Positions 34,600-46,715 of a DNA stretch of 64,000 nucleotides are shown here, piece after piece. The position numbers and the translations under genes were made by a program. The notes beneath the pieces are model-generated. The model made no database searches and was not told where the DNA came from. It saw only the letters and a program-made list of their open reading frames with translations. Positions within the stretch are counted from its first letter, which is position 1. Each line of letters opens with the position of its first letter. Source of the DNA: Warburgia ugandensis (taxonomy: Eukaryota > Streptophyta > Magnoliopsida > Canellales > Canellaceae); the NCBI GenBank assembly GCA_035236585.1, contig CP141136.1:29666449-29730448 (forward strand), in the 5' to 3' direction.

Positions 34600-36420
34600 T
34601 TTAATCATGAAAGATAATCTTTCTTGGCATTTGATTGAATTTTAATTTCTCCATTATTTGATATTTCATTTTTCTCCATTGTACAAAATGAATTGCTTTG
34701 CTAATATGTGGGCAAGTCCTTGTGTATATGGTGTGTGACTCCCATTCTACCAAGAAAACATCGAGGCTTACACTATTCTCCCATTCCTCATAATCAATGA
34801 TGTCAATAATGGGTAAATGTGGTTTCGAAACTTTGATGACATTGATAGTTGGAAATGGCTGGTTTTGCACAAGTGGAGGAAAACATGGTAATTTGGTAAA
34901 GGGTTGGTGCTAACACTGGGTTGTGCCAAAGGATCCAACATTTCCAATGGGATGATTGTTGTTATGGTGATAGGCACACTAATTGTTTGAATCAATGGAG
35001 GAACCTTTAGGTAAAGGATTTTTTGGATTTAATGGGGTGACTTGTCAACAAGTACTAATTATTCTAAGGAATGGGATAATATCATGCCAAGATTGGTGAA
35101 GTTCTAGTGTACCCTCTGATTGTCAAAATGCCTTTGCTACTTAGGTTAGCTATTTTGAATATGTGCTTGCTTAGGTCTAGGATTTGTCACAAGGGTATTG
35201 TAAGGCATATTAGAGGGAATTAGGGAAGCTTGTTGGTGTGACATTTGGTGATTGATATGATTTTAGGTGGGTAAATATTGTGGTAAAGTTGGAAGACTTA
35301 GTGGAAAGTAGGAGATGGGAATTGGGTTTGGCCATGTGGTATGGAAACATTTTGGACATGATTTGTTTGCTTTGCAAGGCTATCTTTCTTAGACTTGAAC
35401 TCATTTTCTTGGACTCAAGGGAATAATATCCTTTCTCAATGTTGAGATTAATTTTCTTTCCATACTTCTTGAATTCGTCAATTGTCTGAAAAGGGTGATC
35501 GCTTAGGATACCCTTCTAATTGAGGTTTAGGTTGTTGAGAAGAGATTAATATGTTCCCCTTCAAGGGAAATGGGTCAAAGTTTCTTGAAAGTTTGTTTCC
35601 ATCTCTCTATGAATTTTCAAAGTTTTCATCATGACCTTACTTGATCATCTCAAGGTCCAAGGTGGTGACTACCAGGTCAGAAAGATGATGGAAATGTTGC
35701 ACAAAGGTCGCCACAAGGTTTTCTTAGGTGGTTACTTTATTGCTTTCAACACTCATGAACCAAGCTAGGGCTTCTCTTGTTATGGATCTAAGAAAGAGGT
35801 TTCCAAGTTGAGGTCAACTAAACTTGAAAGCAAAAGATAGGAATTATAAATGGTGATGTGAAGCTAAGGACACTTGGTTCCATCAAATTGGACCATTTCA
35901 AGAATCTTGAAGTCCTTAGGGATGATGGAATCAAGGAAAAGTTATAGAATTTTGACATCAAGGTAATGTGGGGTCAATTTCTGGTACTTTTTTATGGTAG
36001 ATTTTATCTCCTCGAGTTCTTTGCTTGAGTCTTCAGTGGTAGCATTTTTTATTGTAGTGGAGAAACTTCAAATTGTTTGGATGGAACGCTTGACTTAGGG
36101 TTTGGGATACTCTACTGACATAATTGCCCATTTCATTGGCTAACTATCAAAATGAGCAAGAGTGTCATAGAGGTTGGCTTGGAGGACAAGGAGTTCAACA
36201 TTCGTGGAAATGGGATTATTATCCCCCACTTTTTTGGCAAGGAATGGTAGCTTGTGAACTTGGACGAAATGGGTGAAGAGATTGGTATTCAAAATGTTTG
36301 AGTGGTGAGACCTCGTGTTCTTCTAAATGATCAAATGGGGAAGATAAGCCTCCTTTGGGATGCAATTTTTACCTAAAGCACAAAGAATTAAAGATGGTTT
36401 AGAATTATGGTAATCATTTG
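34600..36420 (-). pseudogene. gag relic, Ogre/Tat-like Ty3/gypsy, minus strand
   Basis: Read on the minus strand, about 35820-35640 encodes a capsid-like stretch (FLRSITREALAWFMSVES, then ENLVATFVQHFHHLSDL) typical of the Retrotrans_gag domain. Further left (34990-34600) the sequence resembles the region after the capsid (NPLPNYHVF, then the HIYPLLTSL area). It is broken in several places. No reverse transcriptase follows; to the left lies the CACTA relic. The primer-binding site at 40218-40235 on the same strand suits this family, so this gag probably belongs to that element, with the 37.2-39.6 kb relic inserted between. Confidence 0.65.
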
Positions 36421-37225
36421 ATCAAGAAAAAAGCAAGAGCTAGTACTCAAAAAAGTGTAAGAGATGGAGGGTGAGAATGAGAATGAGAAGTTGGTAAGCA
36501 TGAGAAATTTCTAAGTAAAAATGTGACATTAAAGCTAGAAGCATGAGAAATGAAGATGCAATTTTAAAATTGAATGCCTATGATAAGGCACATGAGAAAG
36601 AGGAGAAATTGAAAATTTTAAAATGGGAGATTAATTTTGAAATATTTGAAATAAAAGAAAAAGGGTGTAAAGATTAAATGGAAAGAATTTTTGAAATGTA
36701 GGAATGAGATTCAGATGTTGATATCTTTAAATTGAAATTCTGGGGATGAATTGGGAATAATATGTTATATTTTTACATGAAAATGGAAGAATGATTTTAT
36801 TTTTTAATTGGAAGGAGTAACTGAGATAGAAGTTGGGTTACAAGTTGAAACATGAAAAGGAGGTGGATTAAATATTTGGAAAACTTGGAAGATAGGAAAG
36901 GAATTAGAATTAGAAAGCTGAAAAATGAATTAAAAAGTGTGATGAGAATTAAGAAGGAGAAATGTTTCTTCTTTATTTTATTTTTAAATGAGGGATGATT
37001 CTTTTGAAATTGCAATAAAAAATTTGAAAATTGGAAGTTAGGATTGGAATTTGGAATGGAAGGATTTTATTTTTTGCAATTGATTTTAGAAATTGAAATA
37101 ATAAATTATGAAAATTAGAACATGGATTTTGCAAAATGCATTCGAGAATGAGAATGGAAAATTGGGATATGAGAACTAGATGGAGAATTCTAAAGTTAGG
37201 GATTGGATGGTGACATGGGTGTGTC
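36421..37225. other. Purine-rich AT stretch, no gene seen
   Basis: Repeated words such as GAATTGGA, TTGGAA and GAGAATGA dominate. On the minus strand this gives Phe/Leu/Ile-rich frames that I regard as compositional. It probably is the leader of the gag relic to its left. Confidence 0.4.
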
Positions 37226-39583
37226 TTGAGAATCAAAGATCAATTGCAGGTCAAGAGTAATCAAAGACAATCATGGTATGATGACCTAGATCATCATATA
37301 AAACTCTTGTATCTTCACATTAATGACATGAGAATGTCTATAGATTCCAAGATTGGTGGCGAAATAACGAAGATCAATGGCAATTTAGACTTGGATAGCC
37401 AAGTTCTCATTCTAAAAATATTGAAACATGATTTTATGTATATGGATCCAATGGTTTGGATCAATTGGAAAAAAAAAAAAAGAAAAGAAGTTACTTATGT
37501 AAAATTGAAATGATGCCTATTTTTAGCTCTTATGGACGTCTTGGAATAAATCTTGTAATGGGTAAGGACTATGATGTTTTGGATGGTTCATATGTGTTGC
37601 TTGGTGATAAAGGAAGGCCAGTCAAGCAAGTTCCTAAGATAGAAAGTCAAAATTCGTCCCTCCAGGCTTGCTTGGACAAGGGGTCAATGTTTGAATTTAG
37701 TCAAAATCTTATCTAGTTGATTAGGGAAGGTCTTAGCTAGCAAGATCTATAAGTATGAGAAATTCTATCTATTGTATTAGTTGTTACTTAATTGTGAATG
37801 ACAATGTTCCATGTATTAGAAAGAGGAGATTTAGCATAAGCTAGGGTTTAGAAAGTCTTGGAGGTGAAGGTTTGATATTTAGAATGTTTGTAAGGGCTAA
37901 GCAACTCATATAACTTAGCTACTTTCTTTTGGGTTTTAGTTGCCTATTATGTGAGGACTGTTCCCATCTATATATACACTCATTGTATTGGAATTAGCAG
38001 AGGTTGGTTCAATTTTAACCCAAGCCTTTCTGTTTGAAATCATGCTTTTGCCTTTGGAGATTGGATGTGTTTTCCTTGTTAGAGATTGTGGGACATTTTC
38101 TTCCAAACCTACCTTGGATTGGAAAAGTGTATCTTAGCTTGGTTGTTTCTATATCCTTTGGTGGATTCCTAAGGCGGTGATATGTGTTGAGACTCTTATG
38201 GCAAGTTTCTTTCTTTTCCTCTATCTCTATTCCTCTTGGTAGATTCCTAGAGTTAGACTATTTTGAGGCTTGAATTCACTATGGTGATTCTATATCCATG
38301 ATATAACTAATCTCATCTTAATCTTGTGGTGGTGATTTTTGTATCCCAAGATTATTTGGATATTTTCTTTCTAAGCAAAATCTATCAAGTTCTTGAGGGA
38401 ATTCTAACACCTGGTTATCCAATGTCAACTTGGTATCAGAGCAACGTACATGTGCTAAAGCTTTTCAATGGCATGTTGAGGGAAATGTGACATTACTTCT
38501 AATAAAGATGCTAAATATTTAGAGATAGATAACCTCCAAAGGCAAGTTGAAAGACTTGAGGAGTGTCTAGAGCATCTTAGCATGCAAAATGGAAAAGGTG
38601 TGAAATCTGAACTTGATTCTTCTAATTAATCCTTTGATGATTTCTATGTTTTTTATTCCTAAGTAGAGCTTCCAACTAAAAATATTCTTCAAGTCTTTCA
38701 ACTTTTCATATATTTATTTGTGCAAAATTGGAAAGATTACTATTTTTAGCTCTTATGGACGTCTTCGATTAAATCTTATAATAGTCAAGGTCTATGATGT
38801 TATTGATGGTTCATATGTGTTGTTTCGTGATCAAGGAAGGCCAGCCAAGTAAGCTCCTAAGATAGAAAGTCAAAATTGGTAACCCCCCATGCTTTCTTGG
38901 ACAAGGGGTCAATGTTTGACTTGGTCAAGATCTTATCTAGTTGAATAAGGAAAGTCGTAGGTAGGAAGATATATTAAGTATTGGAACTTCTATCCATTGT
39001 AGTAGTTGTTACTTAATTGTGAATGACAACTTTCCATATATTTGAAAGAGAAGATTTAGCATAAGCTCGGATTTAGAAAGTCTTAAAGGTAAAAGTTTCA
39101 TATTTAGAAAGTCCTTAAGGGCTAAGAAACCCATGTTACTCAGCTACTTTCTTTTTGGATTTTAGTTGCCCATTGTGGGAGTGTTGTTCCCACCTACATA
39201 TAGACTCATTGTACATGAATTAGGAGAGGTTATTTCAATTTTAACTCAAGCATTAACTCTTTGAAATCATGTTTTCTGCCTTTGGAGATTGGACATGTTT
39301 TTCTTGTTGGAGATTGTGGGACGTTTTCTTCTAGACCTAGCTTAGATTGGCAAAGTGCATCTTAGCTTGATTGTTCATATATCATTGGGTGGATTCCTTA
39401 GGTGGTGAGATGTGTTGAGACTTGCCCTTGTAGTGGATTCTTAAGGTAGTGAGTTTCTTGCTTTTCCTCAATCTCTGTTGTCTTTGATGGATTCCTAGAG
39501 GTGAACTGCTTTAAGGCTTGAATTCCATGGTGGTGATTTTATACCTGTTATATAACTAATCTCATCCTAATCTTATGGTGGTG
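37226..39583 (+). mobile_element. Compact chromovirus-like LTR relic with two LTR copies, broken
   Basis: A block at about 37500-38430 recurs at about 38735-39583 in the same orientation (CTCTTATGGACGTCTT, GATGGTTCATATGTGTTG and GACAAGGGGTCAATGTTTGA occur in both). Each starts with what reads like the C-terminal end of a Ty3/gypsy pol and goes on into an LTR. After the first LTR comes TGGTATCAGAGC, then a short piece reading like a gag start (LQRQVERLEECLEHL). The arrangement is pol end, LTR, primer-binding site, gag start, pol end, LTR, as left by recombination between tandem copies. Exact LTR ends are uncertain. The assignment to chromoviruses rather than Ty1/copia is tentative. Confidence 0.55.
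38431..38442 (+). other. Primer-binding site, initiator-Met tRNA type
   Basis: TGGTATCAGAGC is the complement of the plant initiator methionine tRNA 3' end, used by many Ty1/copia and chromovirus elements. It follows the first LTR copy. Confidence 0.85.
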
Positions 39584-40217
39584 AGTGGGAATGTTTTCTT
39601 TTTTTTAAGAATTGAAAATTTGGAAATGGAAATGGACTTTTCTTTCTTTTTTTTTGGAATTTGGATGACGTTTTTGTATTGATGAAAGGAGAAGAACCTA
39701 AGATTGGAAGAACATCTCCAAGTTTCTATGGTACATCTCCTAGACCATTGTGAGACATCCTATGGCTTTCTAAGGTTAACTACATAAACATGATATTCAT
39801 GGGGATAAACAAGGCTTATGGCTTAGGATCCCTTAGCAATGTTTCACCCGTATACCTTATGGATGGCATCACTTAAATGTCAGCCATCACCAATATATAG
39901 TTACTTTCCTCTTTCATACACTCAAGTTACAAGGTTAAGGGTTAAAACTTTTTATCTCCCTAAAACCTTGTAATGTCAAGTAGGGCTTCAATGTAGAGAC
40001 TATAGTTTCATAGGCGAAGGGTATGAAAAGTATGTATGAGTGATGTGTGTGAATGCTAATTGCTCTTTCAATTATCTAATCAAAAGAAAAATAAAAGAAA
40101 TATTCAACTATTCAAAGTAAGAAACATGAACTAGCCAAAATCACTTCATTTATATGTTTCTTGATTATCTTTGATTCTATAAATCTAGACTTGATTGGTT
40201 AAACCAAACTAGGGGAA

Positions 40218-40235
40218 GTCCCCAATTGAGTCGCC
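40218..40235 (-). other. Primer-binding site on the minus strand, Ogre/Tat type
   Basis: On the minus strand the sequence is TGGCGACTCAATTGGGGA, close to the TGGCGACTCYRCTGGGGA site of plant Ogre/Tat-like elements. The LTR lies to its right (40240-41819), so the interior runs leftward toward the gag relic at 34.6-36.4 kb. The 39584-40217 stretch between holds no recognised gene. Confidence 0.75.
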
Positions 40236-40239
40236 AAAG

Positions 40240-41819
40240 TTATAATCCATAGACATTTAAAGAACTACAAGGGAGAAGATGGGTGGAAGGAGAATTTGTC
40301 TTGCCCTAGGTTTGAAAAATTAGTATGGGTGTTGGAATGAGTATTAGCTATTTCATAAATGATGGATATTTTATTTTAAATTAAAGTTGGGCTAGCTAGG
40401 ATGGAGGAATTTAATATTATTTGATTGATCTTTTTAATAATTTATACTAAATTTCTACCCTAGGTTCATGTGAACCTAAGCATATTATATGAGTGGAGCC
40501 ACCACCTAAAGTAAATTAGGCCTTAGGTTCCAATGACCCACATGGGTCTATTAAACCAAAGATTCCAGAGTTGCAACATTTCCAAAGTAAAAAATAGACA
40601 ATAAAGAAAATAGATTTATCCCCTTAACTTTATAGATTCAAGAAAGTAGCTACTTTTGTTTTAGCCATTTCTTAGTCTAGAATTTTAAAATTACAACAAC
40701 AAAAAAGTAAATTTAAACAAGAAATAAATCAAATCATTTCTAAATCATTGGTGAAATTTGTTAAATATTTAAATTATAATATTAAAAATTAGAATGAATT
40801 GACCAGATGAGACCTAGGGCTTGAAACATAGAATATGAAGCAAAAATATAAACATGATAGAAAATATTTACACAAGAAAATTGGCATTAGGTAGGCATGA
40901 ATCATGATAGGAACTAGAACATGGCATTAACCAAGGAAAATATTTAGAAACTAAAACGATGTTAAGCATGAATGAAACATGATACATAAAATGACGCTAG
41001 AAATGAAAGCTAGAAGGTTGTTCTATGCAAAAGTAAGTGTGAACTTTTCAAGAAAATATTACAACTAGAAACGCACCCTTTCTTAAAAACTAGAAACTAC
41101 CTAGAAGTTGAAAATATGCTAGAACACATTATTTTGATCATACTTGAGAAAAGGAAAACATGAGAATGACACTAAATAATGCAAGTAGAGATTTTAACAT
41201 AAAGAAGGTAAGACCAAACCTAGAAATTATAAAAAGCATACCAAAACGTAATTTGAAATGTGACTAGAAGTTGGAAAGGTTTTGATTGTTAGAATCTTTG
41301 AATTGAAGAGACGCTTTTAAATCAAATTTTAATACAAAGCCATGGATCATTATTCTAAAGTCTATGGACTAAAAGCATGTTGAAAAAATTGATTTCAACT
41401 GCAACTATAAATTATGAATGCGTAGGAAATCATGGGAAACATTGTGAATATTACCATTTTAAAAAAATATATTATATTAAGGATTTGGAAAAGGAAAATG
41501 CCCTAAAGACCATGAATTAAAGGCAAATAGGAGGTACTCCCTTCTTTTTGTTTTTTGAAACATAAAGATGAACATGCAACTAATGGTGGAAAGATGAAAT
41601 CCTACACTAGAAATGAAACTAAGATTGTAAAGACTAGAAATGCAATATGTTACTAATAAGTAACATTATAGGCTAGGATGCTTAACGAGAGAGAGAGAGA
41701 GAGAGGGGGGGGGGGGGGTGGGCGCGGATTGGGGGGGTGTGGTTTATGAAGTGAAAGTGATTCTCATAGTTGGCTTCCTAGAAAGTATTATCCAGCCACC
41801 AAATTTTGGTAGGATGACA
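40240..41819 (-). repeat. LTR of the Ogre/Tat-like family, about 1.58 kb
   Basis: On the minus strand it starts TGTCATCCTACC at 41819 and ends just before the primer-binding site. Other copies are at 30541-31385 (same strand, partial) and 26770-27250 (opposite strand, 3' end only). Directly to its right is GGGGTAGGAAAA (minus strand), which looks like a polypurine tract. So it has a primer-binding site on one side and a polypurine tract on the other, as expected of an LTR shared by two tandem copies. Confidence 0.6.
41686..41740. repeat. (GA)n and G-run
   Basis: A short (GA)n (41686-41704) runs into a 14-G run (41705-41718) and another GGGGGGG at about 41731. Quadruplex formation on the + strand is plausible. 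Confidence 0.85.
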
Positions 41820-44601
41820 TTTTCCTACCCCGAGCCTTAATATAAAACTTTGAAAATCATAAAATGAGATATTTCTTTCGGAAATTATCCATTCGATACA
41901 TCATTCTAGGATAATATCCCATAGAATTTTTTATATTAGCAGATCCTTTTTAGGAAAAACATATGGAAAGAGGTTCTCCTTTTATGAAGCTGTGCATTTA
42001 TGAAAAAATATTAAACCAAGGAAAAAAAAAGTCTCATAAGGCATCTGAAAAGGCACTACACAAGAAACATTTGCCTTCATCCTTGGATAGCAAGTCTCAG
42101 TAAAACAAACTCATTAAGATTTCTATGGTACCTTCTTCTACATAGGACACTAGGAACCCCATTCCTTCTTCTATGAGATAATGGGAGAGAATATTATAAC
42201 TTATTATAAAAGTGTGGCCATCTATTTCATCCTAATCAAGTAGATGGCTTAATCCTTTATGGATGTCAAGAATGAAAATAACAATCTTTGGACAAAATTA
42301 TCTGCATATATGGTCTTTGAAGTCTTATAGTTGTTAACTTACCAATAGTAGGAAATTAAAGTCACTAACAGATGACTAGGACCACCATGTATTTTAGTAG
42401 ATGATCCATTTACTTAATGCAAATCAATTGACCTAGCCCTTGAATTATAATCCTCATATGTGGGCTAGCCATATTTTAATTGAGTAGATCTTAACTGCAT
42501 ATTTAAGAAGCCCAAGTGCAATCTTTATAACACTAAAATCATGCTAATTTATGTAGTGTAATATGCAATAAGATTAGACCATTTGATGAAGGATTAGATT
42601 GACATAACACTAAATCAATGGACTTGCCATCTTCTTATAGTATCATTAATTACCTTTATTGTTGGTGTTTATATTGTACCCATAGCTTAAATTATATAAG
42701 GGACCCATTGGAGGATGACATTTGCTTCAATAGCAGTGACAGAAGCTTAGTTTAGATTTTCAGCAAAAATCTATTGAATCAAAATTCTAATTGATCCCTA
42801 GTTAAGCACAAAAAGAAAGAGAGAAGAAAAAATAGTTTTGCTAAGGAGAAGTGGAGATAAAAGTCTCCAAAAAGCCCCTCAACTTGACATCAACTTAATA
42901 GTTTTCATCTAAAGGGGCAACTTGCAGATGGTTGTTGTGTTTGAGGACAACTTGCAAGTGAAAAAAGGTTTCGGGCCTGCTTATAGATGAAAGTGGGAGT
43001 TTATGGGCTAATCATGAACTGGAGCCATGAATTGTAGTTGCTTCCAATAGGGGATTCTTGGGATTGAGATGGATGATCATGCTAGCTTTCTTCAACTACT
43101 TGTAAGCTTACAATAGAATCGTGCCAAGGAGAGTGAAGGATTTGCAAATACTAGAACATTTGTGGTTGGACCTTTGTTGATTTGGCTTTGTAGCAGACTT
43201 GTTAGTTGTAGAGTGACAGGGTTGAAAACTAGATGTGATAGAGGATGCTCTTGTAGTCAAGGTTTAGGCTATGGGGAATGAGATTAATCTGTTCATCCTC
43301 AAAAGGTATAACTCACATTCTCTAATCAGTTTGTTGCCATCTTTGAATAAACATCCCAAACGTCTCATATGGCCCTTGCTTGGCTGCTTCTAGATCCAAG
43401 GTGGTGATTACTTAAACTAAGAAATGATGAAACTTTTGCCCAAAGGTGGCCACAAGTTTCTCCCAAGTATTGGCCTTGGGAAAAAAGATCATGAGCCATG
43501 CCATGCTTCATCGGTCAAGGATATTAGAAAAAAGTTCTCGAACTATGGACCACCAAATTGTAGGTTAAAAATATATTTACACAGTAATGTGCAACTTAGG
43601 ACATTTTATGCCATCATATTGAACCATCTTAGGAATTTTGAAGTATTGGAGTATGATTGCGTAAAAAAAAAAAGTCAAGCTCTTCAGGTCAACATAATGA
43701 GATGACAACTGTTAAGACTTCTTGAGAATGGACTTAATCTCTCCCAACTCTTCTACTATAGAATTCCTAAGAGGTGTTAGGAGGGGCTTCCCTTGTCTAG
43801 AATAGCTTCCACTTCAATATTGGGATTTGACTACTCGTTATCTTGGGATATTCTAATGATGGAATTTATTCTTTTCATTCTAGTGCTCTTTCCATTTAGG
43901 ATACCTTCTTCCCACTTTCTTGTTTATTGTGACGTCACTCCCCAATTAGTCCTTTTTGCTCTCCTCTCTTTTCTAATTTCTCATAATTAGTTTCGAAATT
44001 CTCATATCTTTCTTAATGGTAGTATGCTCCAACATTGTAAGTTTCTTCAAAGTCAAATTCAATAACACTGTCTCTCACAAGATCTAGCATGTTCTTTTGG
44101 AAGTCCATTTCATTTCCACTTCTTCCGTTCTGACTAAAAAATCTAATGGATATTAGAATTTGTCTTAAATTAAATAGATAAAGGAATATTTTGATTTACT
44201 CATTTATTGTTTGGAGAATTATGCAATACAACCATTACATGCATTAATATTATATGCACAAATGCATGATAGTTAATGTAATTTTTTGAACTATTCCTTT
44301 CATAACAACTTTGATTTTATTTTCCTAGCTATTATATTCTTTATAACGGTCTTAGCTCTTTGGGATGCTACCTATGACCCCTAGATAAATGGTGTCCCTA
44401 GGCCATTCTCACTACATCAACTCCTCTTTTCTCCCTGGAGCTCCTCATTTTATGGTTTTTGTTTTTTATAGTCTAATTAGTTTATTGTCAATTCTTTACT
44501 CTCTCTTCTCCTCCATTGTTTGCTCTATTAAAGGCATTCTCCACTTTACTGTTTAAGAGTCTTCCTAGTAAGTGGCAATCTCTTTCAAGGTTTTTTCCAT
44601 T
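41820..44601 (-). mobile_element. Second Ogre/Tat-like gag-region relic, minus strand
   Basis: About 43260-43720 is a diverged copy of 35540-35960: ATGAGATTAATCTGTTC, CTAGATCCAAGGTGGTGATTAC and AAAGGTGGCCACAAGTTTCTCCCAAG recur in the same order. Hence a second gag relic on the minus strand, broken. The rest (41820-43000 and 43720-44601) has no recognised coding. Confidence 0.5.
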
Positions 44602-46715
44602 TGTGAGGTTATTGTTGTTGTTTTTTGCAAGTACATGGGCTGTTATGGTATAGCTAATGCAAGTACAGGCCGATACCATAAGGACGCGCTTGAAGAATTT
44701 GGAGTTTTTAATAAAATTTAATTATTTAAAAGTTTGAATTAATTGACAAAAATTAACAAAAAGAGAAATCTATTTCAGATTGATTTAATTAATGAAATCA
44801 CAAAGGTCTAATCCACAGAAAAGAAAATTTCACTTTCCTAGACTACTTATCTTCAATTTCTATATATTTGGTATCCTAAATAATGATCAGCCTTCATCAA
44901 CATGTTTTTGGCACTTTTTATTAATTATCCACCAAAGGGATTAAGCAAGTCCTAAAGATTCTAACAGATCTAAGCTAAATAAGAAATTTAAGATTTGACA
45001 ACTTAGATCTGATTCCATATTCTCAAATGAAAGATCAAGAATAGCAATAATGCTTTAAATTGTCCTATAATACAGATTTGAAAGTTAATTGAAGATTGTA
45101 ATTTAAACGAGTGAGAAATTGAAGATCTCTTAAAATTAAAGCAGAACCATTGATGCAAATAACAATGGATAGATAAAACAGTTCCTGGACTAATCAGAGA
45201 ATAAGCAAAACACAGATAATAGAATAAGAATAAGAATAATGTAGAATCTGGATAAAGAACACAAAATAGACTAAAAGACAAAATAGGGATTCAAATGAGA
45301 TTTCAATTTTTCTACTAAGGGCATAAATGAAATTTTCATGTGTGAAGTGTGCTGAGGAGGACTGGACTGGGCCAACGATTGCCAATCTGGGCATGGTCTA
45401 TGAAGGAGTGGATTGGGCGTCGTCGACTGGCTGAGAGGGCTGGTGATGCAATGGAAGCCTGGGCCATCCGATGCTGGTGCATGGACGGTGCTGGTCTGAC
45501 ACCTAGTGCTGGTACTAAAAGAGATGGCTAGTGGCGTCGTGTGGTGGTGTGTGGAGGAGATCTAGGCAGACGAAGATGACACCTATTGAGGGGGCCAGCG
45601 ATGATGATGGCATGGAGCATATGGGAGCAGGGCCTATATGGGTTTTAGCCAGGCCAGTGAAGACGATGGGAAGCAAGGGAGAGGGCGCTTGGTTGAAGAT
45701 GAAGAAGAAATCAAAGGTGGACTAAGCTGTGCGGTGAACAAAAGAGTGGAGACGGGAAGTAGGGACAGAGAAATTGGGAACATGGGAGATCGAGTTCTGC
45801 GGTTGAGGGTGGAATTCATTTTCCTATTGGAAACCAAGAATGGAAAAGAAATTGGACTGGGGCGGTTTGGGTTTTGGTGAAGACGCAGAGCAAGTAAGGT
45901 GAATTAAACATATGGGAGAGGGCAACTATGTCCAGGCTTCTGGACATCTGTGCTGGTTGGTCTGGTTCACGGTGGAAGAGTGGAGAAAGATAGAGATGGG
46001 AGGGAGTGACGACTATGAAAAAAAATAGAAACAGTAGTAACAGAATGGAAGGGAAAGAAAAATAAATAGGAAGGTGAAAAGTAAAACCAAAAACAGAAGA
46101 TAAGGCTCTTATTAGGAAGAAGAAGAACATGAGAGGGGGTTAAAGGGAAGGGAAGTGTTTGAATGGAAACGAAGTGAAAACAAACGCAACCAAAGCTAAG
46201 GAAACAACTAAAACTCCCCAAAAACTCCTACAGCCTTCCCCTCTTATAGATTTTTCCCCTTCCTAATTCTCCTCCCCTTATCTTTAAGATCTAGTTTCCT
46301 AATAGGAAACTTTCTCCTAACTTCCATTCTCATCCATGGTTTCCTCTCCTTATTAGAATTCCTCTTTCTTTAGGAACCTCTTGCTTGATTGATCTTCAAG
46401 ATGATCTACACCATTGAAATTTAATCTGATCCACCCATTCCTCCTTTGATCGATCTGCACCATTGAACTTCAATCTGAGTAATCCAACCCTCTAGTTGAT
46501 CTACAAGGCCAAAGACTAAATTAAAATAATCTAAACTGACATTAAGCATCCACTTAGCTTAATTGATCATCTGACCATTAATTTTGACAATTTACAGTTG
46601 GATGGTCAATTTGAGCTATATTTTATATTTTACCCAAAAATTATCAAATTAATGAGTTAGTGGTCTAATTAAATGCTAAACTAGGGGTCTTTTGGCCAAA
46701 ATCAAGCACTTAACA
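44602..46715 (-). repeat. Element C 3' LTR
   Basis: It aligns with 51990-54002. On the minus strand it starts TGTTAAGTGCTTGATTTTGG at 46715. A markedly GC-richer section at about 45340-45700 (paired with about 52790-53200 in the other LTR) contains GGGCC- and GGTGCTGG-rich sequence. Overlapping frames through it on both strands look incidental, because they are not kept between the two copies. Confidence 0.75.

Noticed and set aside
36797-37236. Phe/Leu/Ile-rich minus-strand frames resembling membrane proteins
   Set aside because: They arise from purine-rich AT sequence, overlap in different frames and carry no motif.
45349-46221. Several overlapping frames on both strands in the left C LTR
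   Set aside because: They lie in LTR sequence, are not kept in the other LTR copy at 52790-53580, and show no known domain.
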